This document shows positions 1 to 8,057 of a stretch of 21,999 nucleotides of DNA, piece after piece; position 1 is the first letter of the stretch, and the number at the start of each line of letters is the position of its first letter. The position numbers were made by a program, and so were the translations under genes. Origin of the DNA: a virus; the IMG/VR virus record IMGVR_UViG_3300010334_000319, positions 1 to 21,999 of that record, one strand, 5' to 3'. Under the pieces are notes generated by a model. The model searched no databases. It had not been told where the DNA came from and saw only the letters and a program-made list of their open reading frames with translations.

Positions 1-780
1 CGCAACATCGACGCTAGGCAAGTTGAAGGTACTGACAAGAATGTGTATGAGCAGATTATTGAAGAATATGGGGCTGATTCGTACCAAGCCAACGTTGAGG
101 TGTATGGACAGTTTCCATCAGAAGGTGACGATCAGTTTATACCAGTCAGTCTAGTAGATGAAGCGATGAAACGCCCCAAACATAAGGATGACTCAGCGCC
201 GATTACCATTGGTGTAGACCCTGCAAGGTTTGGCTCGGACTCGACAGTTATTGCTGTCAGACAAGGGCGTGACATCGTGGAGATTAAACGGTACAAGGGC
301 GACGATACCATGACGGTAGTTGGTTATGTGATTGAAGCCATCGAGCAGTATCAACCAGCGATGGTCTGCGTGGATGAAGGTGGACTCGGTGCTGGCGTGG
401 TCGACCGTCTGAAAGAACAACGGTACAAGATTAAGGGTGTAAACTTTGGCAATAAAGCAAAAAATCCGATGATGTACGGCAACAAGCGTGCTGAGATGTG
501 GGGCAACATGAAGGAATGGCTCAAAACGGCAAGCATACCGAGCGACAAGTATCTGAAAAGTGACCTGATTAGCCCGCTGATGAAGCCGGATAGCAAGGGT
601 AGTATTTTCTTGGAGAGTAAGAAAGACATGAAAGCTAGAGGATTAGCGTCGCCGGATGCTGCCGATGCTATCTGTCTGACATTTGCATTTCCTGTTGCAC
701 ACCGCGAAAATAAAAGTATAATCAAACGAAATAGTTATCAATCACAAAGTTCAGCAATCAACTCATGGATGGGGTCATAA
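1..780 (+). CDS. Terminase large subunit, C-terminal nuclease part (5' truncated)
   Basis: The reading frame is open from base 1 to the TAA at 778-780, giving 259 residues of a gene that begins outside the window; the first GTG at 43 is only an internal codon. This is the RNase H-like nuclease domain of the phage packaging motor, which cuts concatemeric DNA at the prohead. Visible in the fragment are an acidic GVDPARFGSD motif (Asp at fragment residue 73), a VCVDEGG motif (Asp 125) and a SPDAADA motif (Asp 219/222), the usual three acidic clusters that bind catalytic metal. The ATPase domain with its Walker motifs must lie upstream. The stop overlaps the next start (TAATG). The gene order terminase then portal supports the call. 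The family assignment is secure; the exact packaging type (headful versus other) cannot be read from this fragment. Confidence 0.93.
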   Translation, partial: RNIDARQVEGTDKNVYEQIIEEYGADSYQANVEVYGQFPSEGDDQFIPVSLVDEAMKRPKHKDDSAPITIGVDPARFGSDSTVIAVRQGRDIVEIKRYKGDDTMTVVGYVIEAIEQYQPAMVCVDEGGLGAGVVDRLKEQRYKIKGVNFGNKAKNPMMYGNKRAEMWGNMKEWLKTASIPSDKYLKSDLISPLMKPDSKGSIFLESKKDMKARGLASPDAADAICLTFAFPVAHRENKSIIKRNSYQSQSSAINSWMGS

Positions 781-1058
781 TGGCAACGAAAAAACACGAC
801 AAACCGATTGCGCACAAAACAACCGGCAAAGGGAAAACATACAACCCTACCGAAAAAGGTGCAGGCATGACCGCCAAGGGCCGCGCCGAGTACAACGCAA
901 AAAATGGCAGTAATCTCAAGGCACCCGCTCCCAACCCTAAGACGAAAGCCGATGCAGGTCGTAAAGCATCGTTCTGCGCTCGGATGGAAGGCGTTGTTAA
1001 ACACGCTAAAGGCGACGCACCACGCGCCAAAGCATCACTTAAGAATTGGAACTGTTAA
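780..1058 (+). CDS. Small basic phage protein, Cys near C-terminus (unknown)
   Basis: This encodes 92 residues from the ATG at 780, which overlaps the terminase stop; an in-frame ATG at 765 is less likely because it would lie inside the terminase gene. It is rich in Lys and Ala, with a GMTAKGRAEYNAKNGSNLKA stretch, a KASFCARMEGV motif and a KNWNC C-terminus. That pattern is one I recall from small proteins in environmental tailed phages (possibly the family named DUF6321; from memory only). The net positive charge would suit binding to DNA or to an acidic protein surface, but no function can be assigned. It is the first of three tiny basic genes between terminase and the co-chaperonin. Confidence 0.8.
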   Translation: MATKKHDKPIAHKTTGKGKTYNPTEKGAGMTAKGRAEYNAKNGSNLKAPAPNPKTKADAGRKASFCARMEGVVKHAKGDAPRAKASLKNWNC

Positions 1059-1214
1059 ATGGCAACTAAACCAGGACTTTATGCCAATATTCATAAAAAA
1101 CAGGCTAGGATAGCTGCGGGTAGCGGCGAAAAAATGAACAAAGTAGGTTCAAAAAACGCACCGACAGCAAAAGATTTTAAAGATTCAGCAAAAACTGCAA
1201 AAAAGAGGAAATAA
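1059..1214 (+). CDS. 51-residue Lys-rich phage protein (unknown)
   Basis: The ATG follows directly after the previous stop, and the frame closes with TAA at 1212-1214. The product begins MATKPGLYANIHKKQARIAA, continues with GSGEKM and GSKNAPTAKDFKDSAK, and ends KTAKKRK. It is strongly basic and probably helical at its C-terminus. The MATKPGLYANI..KQ.RI..GSGEKM pattern is one I recall from small phage proteins found near terminase and portal genes; I know no assigned role. The ribosome site is weak (TTGGA), so translation may be coupled to the preceding gene. Confidence 0.75.
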   Translation: MATKPGLYANIHKKQARIAAGSGEKMNKVGSKNAPTAKDFKDSAKTAKKRK

Positions 1215-1216
1215 TC

Positions 1217-1363
1217 ATGCCTTTAAAGAAATCAGCAAGCAAAGAAGCCTTCAGATCCAATGTGAAAGCAGAAATAAATTCAGGCAAGCCAGTTAAACAA
1301 AGCGTAGCGATTGCGTATTCAGTAAAAAGAGCTGCAACGTCTAAAGGGAAGATGAAGAAATAA
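1217..1363 (+). CDS. 48-residue basic phage protein (unknown)
   Basis: The ATG at 1217 has GAGGA about seven bases upstream, and the TAA at 1361-1363 shares its last base with the ATG of the co-chaperonin gene. The product begins MPLKKSASKEAFRSNVKAEI and includes GKPVKQSVAIAYSVKR, a motif recurrent in tiny phage proteins, before a basic KGKMKK end. One amphipathic helix is likely. No function is known to me. Its position in an unbroken chain of overlapping start and stop codons supports it as a real, co-translated gene. Confidence 0.75.
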   Translation: MPLKKSASKEAFRSNVKAEINSGKPVKQSVAIAYSVKRAATSKGKMKK

Positions 1364-1638
1364 TGCGACCACTCAGTAATTGTGTATTAATCCGTCAAGA
1401 TGACGAAAAATTATCAAGCACCATCATTATTCCTACCACAACTAAATTATTTAGTGGTATAGTTGTCGCTATTGGTGAAGGCAAGAGATTACCCAAGGGT
1501 GGTATCGAGCCAATGAATGTGGAAGTTGGGCAACACGTTTTGTTCGGCGAGTTCAGCGGGCAGAAGGTAACTTTAGACGGCGAGGATTTGCTCGTTATGA
1601 GAGAACCAGACATTATTGGGATATTAGATGGCAGTTGA
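1363..1638 (+). CDS. GroES-like co-chaperonin (Cpn10 family)
   Basis: At 91 residues it is close to the length of bacterial GroES (97). It begins MRPLSNCVLIRQDD, matching the RPL..RV.V start of the Cpn10 fold, and has a shortened mobile loop (residues 15-28) carrying a hydrophobic III-P segment (21-24) where GroES has its GroEL-binding IVL. It then shows SGIVVAIGEG (31-40), VEVGQHVLFGEFSG (53-66), and DGEDLLVMREPDIIGIL (72-88), matching the GroES pattern ending in D..DI.AI. It would cap host GroEL to help fold a phage protein; coat is the likely client, because P22 coat folding variants are known to need GroEL/ES. It overlaps the portal start by 11 bases. Its sequence is divergent from host GroES, so it looks like a phage lineage gene rather than a recent host capture. 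Confidence 0.85.
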   Translation: MRPLSNCVLIRQDDEKLSSTIIIPTTTKLFSGIVVAIGEGKRLPKGGIEPMNVEVGQHVLFGEFSGQKVTLDGEDLLVMREPDIIGILDGS

Positions 1639-3895
1639 TCCTTCCTCAATGGAAATTGTTGGCCGAGTAGCCAACGGTGCGAAATCAGAAGATGATCCAC
1701 GCGATGTCTTAGCGACGATGCGTCATCGCTTTCAGCAGGCAATGTCTGCTTATTCCGAATCAAGAGAAGATGAACTAGATGACCTACGCTTTTATGCTGG
1801 GTCGCCTGATAATGGGTGGCAATGGCCTGCCGATGTACTAGCAACTAGAGGATCAGTCCAAGGACAAACAATTAACGCTAGACCTTGTCTGACCATCAAC
1901 AAGTTGCCACAGCACGTCAAGCAAATTACCAACGAACAACGACAAAACCGACCCTCTGGCAAGGTAATCCCTGCCGATGATAAGGGCGATGTCGAAGTAG
2001 CAGAAATTTTTGAAGGTATGGTACGCCATATCGAGTATATGTCAGACGCCGATGTCGTCTATGACACCGCTTGTGAGAACCAAGTTGTTTACGGCGAAGG
2101 TTACTTCCGTATTTTGACGGAATACTGCAACGATGAGTCGTTTAACCAAGATTTAAAACTGTGCCGTATTCGTAACGCGTTTAGCGTCTACATGGATCCG
2201 TTGATTCAAGACCCAGCCGGTTCTGATGCAAGATGGTGCTTCATTACTGAAGATATGGAGAAGTCTGAGTTTGAAAGACTATTTCCTAACGCTTCTCCTA
2301 TTACTTCTATTATGTCGCAAGGTGTTGGCGATGACTCTCTAAGCCAATGGATTAACGAAAACACCATTCGTATCGTAGAATATTTCTACTACGTGCATGA
2401 ACCAAAGAAATTAAACCTTTACCCTGGCAATCAATCGTTTTTTGATGGTAGCCGTGAAGATAAACAGATGAAAGAGATGGGCTTAAAGCCTGTTAAATCT
2501 CGAATTGTTGATGTTAAAGTTGTCAAATGGATGAAAACCAATGGGTTTGAAATCCTTGAAGAACAAGATTGGGCAGGTAAATATATTCCTGTTATTCGCG
2601 TAGTTGGTAATGAATTTGAAGTCGATGGTCGCATTTATGTGTCTGGTTTAGTCAGAAATGCTAAAGATGCCCAAAGAATGTATAACTATTGGGTCAGTCA
2701 AGAAGCTGAGATGTTGGCTTTGGCACCCAAAGCACCATTTATTGGGTACGGTGGTCAATTTGAAGGCTATGAAAACCAATGGAAAACGGCTAATACGACC
2801 AACTGGCCGTATTTAGAAGTAAATCCTGATGTAACTGATGGTATGGGCGCAACATTACCACTACCACAACGCGCAGCACCTCCACTCGCACAAACTGGCT
2901 TGATTCAAGCCAAAATGGGTGCTAGTGACGATATTAAGTCAACCACAGGGCAATATGACTCAAGCCTTGGTGCAACAAGTAATGAGCGTTCTGGTAAAGC
3001 CATCCTTGCAAGAGAAAAACAAGGGGATGTCGGTACTTACCACTATGGTGACAATCTCACAAAAGCGATTCGATTTGCTACACGTCAATTAATTGACCTT
3101 ATCCCTAAGATTTACGACACCGAACGGATTGCTAGGATTATTGGTGTTGATGGTGAAGTGTCAATGGCAAAGATTAACCCAGAACAAGCCGAGCCGGTCA
3201 AAAAGATTGTTGACCAACAAGGCGTTGTGATTGAAAAAATCTACAACCCTACCGTTGGTACTTACGATGTGGTCGCTACGACTGGTGCAGGCTACATGAC
3301 TAAGCGTCAAGAAGCAATGGATGCGATGGCACAGATTCTGCAAGGCAATCCTCAGTTATGGACTGTCGCAGGCGATTTGTTCGTAAAGAATATGGATTGG
3401 CCAGGCGCACAAGAGATGGCTAAACGCCTACAAAAGACAATTGATCCGAAGTTGCTATCCGATTCTGATGAAGACCCTGCATTGCAAGCTGCGCAGCAAC
3501 AAATGCAAGGCATGGCACAAGAAATGGAACAGATGCACACCATGCTTCAGAATGTTAGCAAGTCAATGGAGATGCAAGAGATTGAGCGTAAGAACTACGA
3601 AGCGCAGATTAAGATGTTCGATGCTGAAACCAAACGAATTAGCGCCGTTCAAGCATCCATGACGCCCGATCAGATTCACGACATTGTGATGGGTACGATT
3701 CACGCTGCGATTGATACAGGCGATTTAATCTCTGGGTCACAACAAGATATGAGAATGAATATGCAAGAAGATGAACAACAAGGTCAGATGTCGCAAGCAC
3801 AGCCAATGCAACCAATGCAACCACCGATGCAAGGTGAGATGCCCCAAGAACAACCGATGATGCCACAGCAAGGGATGCCAAATGAAAGCATGTGA
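1628..3895 (+). CDS. Portal protein, P22 gp1-like
   Basis: At 755 residues it compares with 725 for P22 portal. The dodecameric portal forms the vertex through which DNA enters and leaves, and docks terminase and then the tail adaptor. The N-terminal region has RFQQAMSAYSESREDELDDL and the RPCLTINKLPQHVKQITNEQ motif typical of P22-type portals, followed by NRPSGKVIPAD. The C-terminal part (about 618-677) is a Gln/Met-rich helix consistent with the long barrel of this portal class. The last 40 residues are low-complexity Gln-Pro-Met repeats. The start at 1628 lies within the end of the GroES-like gene with only a weak ribosome site, so translation is probably coupled; an ATG at 1649 is an alternative. 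The 3' end overlaps the next gene by 14 bases. Confidence 0.93.
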   Translation: MAVDPSSMEIVGRVANGAKSEDDPRDVLATMRHRFQQAMSAYSESREDELDDLRFYAGSPDNGWQWPADVLATRGSVQGQTINARPCLTINKLPQHVKQITNEQRQNRPSGKVIPADDKGDVEVAEIFEGMVRHIEYMSDADVVYDTACENQVVYGEGYFRILTEYCNDESFNQDLKLCRIRNAFSVYMDPLIQDPAGSDARWCFITEDMEKSEFERLFPNASPITSIMSQGVGDDSLSQWINENTIRIVEYFYYVHEPKKLNLYPGNQSFFDGSREDKQMKEMGLKPVKSRIVDVKVVKWMKTNGFEILEEQDWAGKYIPVIRVVGNEFEVDGRIYVSGLVRNAKDAQRMYNYWVSQEAEMLALAPKAPFIGYGGQFEGYENQWKTANTTNWPYLEVNPDVTDGMGATLPLPQRAAPPLAQTGLIQAKMGASDDIKSTTGQYDSSLGATSNERSGKAILAREKQGDVGTYHYGDNLTKAIRFATRQLIDLIPKIYDTERIARIIGVDGEVSMAKINPEQAEPVKKIVDQQGVVIEKIYNPTVGTYDVVATTGAGYMTKRQEAMDAMAQILQGNPQLWTVAGDLFVKNMDWPGAQEMAKRLQKTIDPKLLSDSDEDPALQAAQQQMQGMAQEMEQMHTMLQNVSKSMEMQEIERKNYEAQIKMFDAETKRISAVQASMTPDQIHDIVMGTIHAAIDTGDLISGSQQDMRMNMQEDEQQGQMSQAQPMQPMQPPMQGEMPQEQPMMPQQGMPNESM

Positions 3896-4244
3896 TTTTG
3901 TAGGAATGTTATTTTTGGCTAGAGATGTGGTGCATAGTGTGCATCTGAATACCCGCAGTTATGCCAAACATAAGGCGTTGCAGAAGTTTTATGAAAATAT
4001 TATTGATGTGGCTGACGATTTTGCCGAAACCTATCAAGGCAGGTATGGATTAATTGGGCCAATTAGCCTAATGTCCGCAAAGAAAACAACCAATGTCATT
4101 GAGTTTTTAGAAGGACAACTTGCTGAAATAGAAGAAGCAAGATATGATATCTGTGATAAGACAGACACACCGCTTCAGCAGTTAATCGACAATATTGTTG
4201 AATTATATTTAAGAACGCTGTATAAATTACGCTTTTTAGCATAA
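3882..4244 (+). CDS. Mini Dps/ferritin-like four-helix protein
   Basis: This encodes 120 residues, mostly helical. I see His18, His30, Asp45 and Glu49 with spacings of 12, 15 and 4, the same spacing as the ferroxidase residues of Dps (E. coli H51, H63, D78, E82). The local sequence HLNTRSYAKHKAL resembles the Dps HWN..G..F...H.ml segment. After Glu49 come a glycine turn (QGRYGLIGP), a third helix (TTNVIEFLEGQLAEIEEARY) and a fourth (PLQQLIDNIVELYLRTLYKL), so the four-helix order is kept. Asp67 of E. coli Dps is replaced by Gln34, and the N-terminal DNA-binding tail and the short BC helix are absent. Related small proteins occur in other phages (possibly DUF5856; from memory). Iron oxidation or DNA protection is an inference; it could instead be a structural protein on a ferritin-like fold. 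Confidence 0.6.
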   Translation: MKACDFVGMLFLARDVVHSVHLNTRSYAKHKALQKFYENIIDVADDFAETYQGRYGLIGPISLMSAKKTTNVIEFLEGQLAEIEEARYDICDKTDTPLQQLIDNIVELYLRTLYKLRFLA

Positions 4245-4253
4245 GGAACAAAC

Positions 4254-4559
4254 ATGGAATTTCTTAGACCTCTAGCCGACACTGAATACGCTGCCGGTTC
4301 AGCATCTACAAGCGGTACGGCTGCGACAGTAGCCACTTGGAAGCCTGGACCGCAAGGCGTATTAGTATGGGGAACACAGGATATGTATGTGGCTGTCGGC
4401 GTTGGGGTAACTGCTACCTCCGCAAGCACACCAGTACCTGCTTACACTCCGATTCCATTTTTTGCACCGCAAACAGGATCAGGTGAGCCTTGGCGTGTGA
4501 GTGTTCTGCAAATCTCTACTGCCGGTGTAGCTTACGCTAAACCGATTAATATTCGATGA
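4254..4559 (+). CDS. 101-residue virion-associated protein (unknown)
   Basis: The start at 4254 has a clear AAGGA at 4243-4247, and the stop overlaps the following start (ATGA). The sequence is rich in Ala, Thr, Val and Gly and predicted beta-rich: it begins MEFLRPLADTEYAAGSAS, continues through VLVWGTQDMYVAVGVGV and ends in a short strand with AYAKPINIR. It has the look of a small beta-sandwich decoration or fibre-base protein, but I do not recognise a family. Its coupling to the lectin-like fibre gene suggests a shared job in that structure. Confidence 0.75.
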   Translation: MEFLRPLADTEYAAGSASTSGTAATVATWKPGPQGVLVWGTQDMYVAVGVGVTATSASTPVPAYTPIPFFAPQTGSGEPWRVSVLQISTAGVAYAKPINIR

Positions 4560-5824
4560 GTTGGGGCATTGGCGACCGTGTTGGTGTAGCCGTTGGAATC
4601 GGCAACATCAGTAGTTTTTTGTCTAAATCTATCCAATCACGCGGCCCACAACCATCTTTAACCCTCGACTTTGCGGGAACAGGCACACTTGATTCTCGTA
4701 TTACCTTCACTCGAAGCACAACAGGCACTTATTACAACTCTAGTGGTGTGCTATCTACCGCAGCAATTAATGAAGCCCGATTTGACTATAATCCATCCAC
4801 CTTAGCACCACTAGGTTTGTTGATTGAACAATCAAGTACAAATTTAGTGACTTATAGTCAAGATTTTAGTAATGTAATTTGGGTTAAAGATGGGGCTACA
4901 ATTACTAGTGCAGCTAATACTGCACCTGATGGAACGACAACAGGTAATTTAATTACAAATACAACTGCTAATGCTCAACATAGGATATATTGGGTATTTG
5001 GTGGTGGTGGCTTTGTTACTGGTGTTAGATCAATTTATGCAAAAGCCAATACAGCTAATTTTATTGGTTTAAGTGGCTCTGGTACAGATGGAGCTGTATT
5101 TAATTTATCATCGGGGGCGATAGTAAATACTTACTCAGGCGCAACCGCAACTATTACACCTGTTGGTAATGGGTGGTATAGATGCACAATTTATCCAGCA
5201 GCAGGATATTTATATTTAATAGTAACAATTGGCGAAACTGCTGCACAAGCAATACCAAATACAAGTTATGTTGGCACAGAAAAGTCTGCGTACATTTGGG
5301 GCGCACAACTAGAAGCCCTCACATTCCCTACATCCTATATCCCCACAACAATTGCTCAAGTAACTCGGGCTGCGGATAATGCTTCGATGACGGGTACAAA
5401 TTTCTCTAGTTGGTATAACGCTACACAGGGGACTTATTTTTTTAGTGGAAATTCTCAACAAACTTCAGGTGTTGTCCAAAGTTTTATACAAGACCAAAAC
5501 ATTTTTCTAGGGACTGCTGGACAAGGCACTTGTAAATTATATAATCCTACTGGCGCAGGATTAGTTTCAGGGTACATAATCAATGCAAGTAGCGCTTTAA
5601 TTGCATATAGCTATCAAATCCCAAGTTTATCTTCTTTGTTTACTGTTAATGGACAAGCAACGCAATCTTTTACAAATCCTAATTTGTCAGCTTCTACTTT
5701 AGCCATAGGAACTGGACTTTTTGGTTCTGCATATGGTTTCCGTGGAATTAATGGATACATTAAGAAAATAGTTTACTACCCAACTGCGTTAACTTCCCCT
5801 CAACTAATAGCCCTCACGACATAA
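4556..5824 (+). CDS. Lectin-like phage fibre/spike protein
   Basis: This 422-residue protein is probably part of an adsorption structure that binds surface carbohydrate. Residues 36-104 carry the widespread phage module LDFAG....DSRITFTRSTT.TYYNSSGVL, ending in GLLIEQSSTNLVTYSQDF. A jelly-roll-like module follows (about 105-270), closing with WGAQLEALTFPTSYIPTT and TRAADNASMTG, a typical carbohydrate-binding beta-sandwich ending. The C-terminal third (about 280-422) resembles a laminin-G/concanavalin domain and ends GYIKKIVYYPTALTSPQLIA. The first 35 residues (MSWGIGDRVGVAVGIGNISS onward) are a distinct leader, possibly the virion attachment. The start overlaps the preceding stop. The family type is clear; the sugar target is unknown. 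Confidence 0.8.
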   Translation: MSWGIGDRVGVAVGIGNISSFLSKSIQSRGPQPSLTLDFAGTGTLDSRITFTRSTTGTYYNSSGVLSTAAINEARFDYNPSTLAPLGLLIEQSSTNLVTYSQDFSNVIWVKDGATITSAANTAPDGTTTGNLITNTTANAQHRIYWVFGGGGFVTGVRSIYAKANTANFIGLSGSGTDGAVFNLSSGAIVNTYSGATATITPVGNGWYRCTIYPAAGYLYLIVTIGETAAQAIPNTSYVGTEKSAYIWGAQLEALTFPTSYIPTTIAQVTRAADNASMTGTNFSSWYNATQGTYFFSGNSQQTSGVVQSFIQDQNIFLGTAGQGTCKLYNPTGAGLVSGYIINASSALIAYSYQIPSLSSLFTVNGQATQSFTNPNLSASTLAIGTGLFGSAYGFRGINGYIKKIVYYPTALTSPQLIALTT

Positions 5825-5826
5825 TT

Positions 5827-6156
5827 ATGCAAGACATCTACTTAGCCTTTACAGACGAAGCCGAATCTTTACCGATTCTTTATACCATCGTGCCTACTGA
5901 GTATGTGCTAGGTAAAACTGGCAAACCGACTAAAACAGTTAAAACCGAGTCGTATATGACTCCAAATTATCAAAATATTAGTGTAATTGGTACTGTTTAT
6001 CAGCGACCACCAGAGCCAATTCCTGAAGATTATGTTCCAATTCCTTATCCACCACCTAATTATGGTGTAAATATTCGTTTGTTAGATGATGAGAATATTG
6101 AACCATTAAAACCTTATCTTGTTACTCCAACTAATCCAATCAGAGTGTGGGCATAA
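5827..6156 (+). CDS. Small fibre-associated protein (unknown)
   Basis: This encodes 109 residues with a Pro-rich centre (RPPEPIPEDYVPIPYPPP) and a C-terminal segment GVNIRLLDDENIEPLKPYLV ending TPTNPIRVWA. I recall that N.R....E.P..L.PY.VTP..P.R.WA ending from small proteins lying next to tail-fibre genes in many phages; their function is unsettled, with fibre assembly or attachment as candidates. There is no good ribosome site before the ATG, so translation probably depends on the fibre gene ending three bases upstream. It sits exactly between two receptor-binding proteins. Confidence 0.75.
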   Translation: MQDIYLAFTDEAESLPILYTIVPTEYVLGKTGKPTKTVKTESYMTPNYQNISVIGTVYQRPPEPIPEDYVPIPYPPPNYGVNIRLLDDENIEPLKPYLVTPTNPIRVWA

Positions 6157-6158
6157 TT

Positions 6159-8048
6159 ATGGCTGTTAATCTTTCTCCTGTGGGCGGTGTTGCTGCGCAA
6201 TTTTTAGACAATAGTGGCAACGTATTAACCGGCGGTAAGCTTTATACTTATTTAGCTGGCACAACTACGCCAGCCGTCACTTACACTAGCAACTCAGGTT
6301 TTGTTGCTAACTCTAACCCAATTATTCTTAACGCTGCGGGACGCGTCGCTGATAGTGGTGAAATATGGTTAACCGATGGTATTAGCTATAAATTTGTTTT
6401 AAAAGATAGCAACGATGTTCAAATTGCTACTTGGGATAACATTATTGGTATTAACTCCAATTTTATTAATTACTCACTCCAAGAACAAACATTTACTGCA
6501 ACGCAAGGGCAAACAGTCTTTACTTTGACGGGCGGTAAACAGTACACTCCTGCGACCAATAATTTAGCTATTTATGTCAATGGATCAAAACAAGTTGCAG
6601 GCACAAACTACCTTGAAACTTCGACAACAGTATTTACATTCCTAACAGGCTTAAACGTAGGCGATGTAGTAGACGCAATTACCGCAATTTCTGTTGCTAC
6701 CAACGTCATTAACTCTGTTAACGTGTCTTACAACCAAGGCGGTACAGGCGCAGTAACAACCAACGTGCAAGCTAAACTTCGTGAATCTGTAAGCGTAAAA
6801 GACTTTGGTGCAATAGGTGATGGAACTACAAATGACACAACTGCCATACAAAATGCAATTAATTATGCTGGAACAGTAAATGGAGCAACAGTTTATTTTC
6901 CTACAGGAACTTACAAAGTAACATCAACATTAACAATGCGTGATTATGTTACTTTAAAAGGTGATTCTGGATTGTATCCAGGCTCATCAAAAATAGTATC
7001 AACTGCATCTAATATTTTTTATGGTATTGGTAATGGTTCTGGAACAGGTTATTCCATATTTAATTTATTAAACATGTCAATACAAGGTTCAAGAAATGGA
7101 ACTCAAAATTTTTTAAGTAGAACAGGAACTACAAGTTGGGCATTTAGTTTAGTTGAAAGTTGTTATTTAGTTAATATTCCATTATTTGATTTATTGTTAA
7201 CAGGTGTTCATTTTTCAAACAATAATTTTCAAAATCAAGTAAAAATTACATTAAGAGGTGCAGATTGTAATTTTGATTCTAATTATTTTGGATATGACAA
7301 TGCAGATACAACTGCGCTAACAACCGATCCTTTTGTTGATGTAGTTTCTAGTGGTGCATTTGTTTTTACAGGTAATTACATATCATCTTATTCACCATCT
7401 AGAGGTGTTGCACCAATACCACTACAGATTGAAGGTGCTTTAGATTGTTTCTTATCTCAAAATAGAATTGATGGTGGAACAACTCGATCACTTTCTTTTG
7501 TAAGTGGTTCTCAAAGAATTATAATGATGTCAAATCGTATTACTTCTATAACTTCTGGAATACCAATTTATTTTTCAAATGTTACGCAAATCACATTTAG
7601 CAACAATATTATTGAGGGTTTAACAGCAAGTCAAGCATTTGCAACTTGTAACTCTACTGAAGTAGATATTATATTAAGGGATAACCAAACTAATAGTAGA
7701 ACAGATTCAACTACGCATGATTTTGTTGATAATTCAGCAGGAACAAGTTTTATTACTTTAACATCACCTGATTTAACATCTTTAAACATTACATCTAATC
7801 TTAATTTTAGTTCAGCTTACTTTGGTAGAGTTATAACCAATACAGGTGGAACAGGCGTTCAATATATTTATATTCAATCATCTAACTTTTTACCAACTAA
7901 TACTTTTTATTTTAAAAATACAGGTGCAAGATTAATTGTTTATGATTCAACTACTTCAGCAGCAATTTATGATTCATTAACATCTGGCTATACAACAGGA
8001 AAAGTAGTTTGTTATGTTTCTGGCACAGTAGTTGCTAGTTCAGTTTAA
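6159..8048 (+). CDS. Tailspike 1: P22-like head-binding domain plus beta-helix
   Basis: The ATG at 6159 (MAVNLSPVGG) is chosen over an in-frame GTG at 6147, which would overlap the previous gene; it yields 629 residues. Residues 10-97 (VLTGGKLYTYLAGTTTPAVT, then PIILNAAGRVADSGEIW) resemble the P22 tailspike head-binding domain, including its PLIINAAGKI strand. Residues 105-180 (QTFTATQGQTVFTLTGG) form a stem-type beta module. From residue 211, SVKDFGAIGDGTTNDTTAIQ marks a Pectate_lyase_3-type right-handed beta-helix running almost to the end. Such trimers bind or cut host O-antigen or capsule. The beta-helix part is visibly more AT-rich than the N-terminal part, suggesting exchange of the receptor-binding half. 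Catalytic residues cannot be assigned by eye. Confidence 0.87.
   Translation: MAVNLSPVGGVAAQFLDNSGNVLTGGKLYTYLAGTTTPAVTYTSNSGFVANSNPIILNAAGRVADSGEIWLTDGISYKFVLKDSNDVQIATWDNIIGINSNFINYSLQEQTFTATQGQTVFTLTGGKQYTPATNNLAIYVNGSKQVAGTNYLETSTTVFTFLTGLNVGDVVDAITAISVATNVINSVNVSYNQGGTGAVTTNVQAKLRESVSVKDFGAIGDGTTNDTTAIQNAINYAGTVNGATVYFPTGTYKVTSTLTMRDYVTLKGDSGLYPGSSKIVSTASNIFYGIGNGSGTGYSIFNLLNMSIQGSRNGTQNFLSRTGTTSWAFSLVESCYLVNIPLFDLLLTGVHFSNNNFQNQVKITLRGADCNFDSNYFGYDNADTTALTTDPFVDVVSSGAFVFTGNYISSYSPSRGVAPIPLQIEGALDCFLSQNRIDGGTTRSLSFVSGSQRIIMMSNRITSITSGIPIYFSNVTQITFSNNIIEGLTASQAFATCNSTEVDIILRDNQTNSRTDSTTHDFVDNSAGTSFITLTSPDLTSLNITSNLNFSSAYFGRVITNTGGTGVQYIYIQSSNFLPTNTFYFKNTGARLIVYDSTTSAAIYDSLTSGYTTGKVVCYVSGTVVASSV
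6788..6837 (+). repeat. 50-bp diverged direct repeat, copy A (tailspike 1)
   Basis: These 50 bases match 8153-8202 in the second tailspike gene at 44 of 50 positions by hand alignment, with no gaps. They encode the SVKDFGA.GDGTT.D junction at the entrance to the beta-helix. The shared block lies where DNA composition changes in tailspike 1, so it is a plausible site for homologous exchange of spike bodies. Confidence 0.7.
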
Positions 8049-8057
8049 GGATAAAAA

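Noticed and set aside
351-725. 124-residue open frame on the minus strand inside terminase
   Set aside because: It lies wholly within the clearly homologous terminase frame and its product is low-complexity Leu/Ser/Pro with no recognisable domain; a shadow frame.
1395-1844. 149-residue minus-strand open frame across the GroES-like and portal genes
   Set aside because: It spans two real overlapping + strand genes, has no ribosome site worth noting and no family resemblance.
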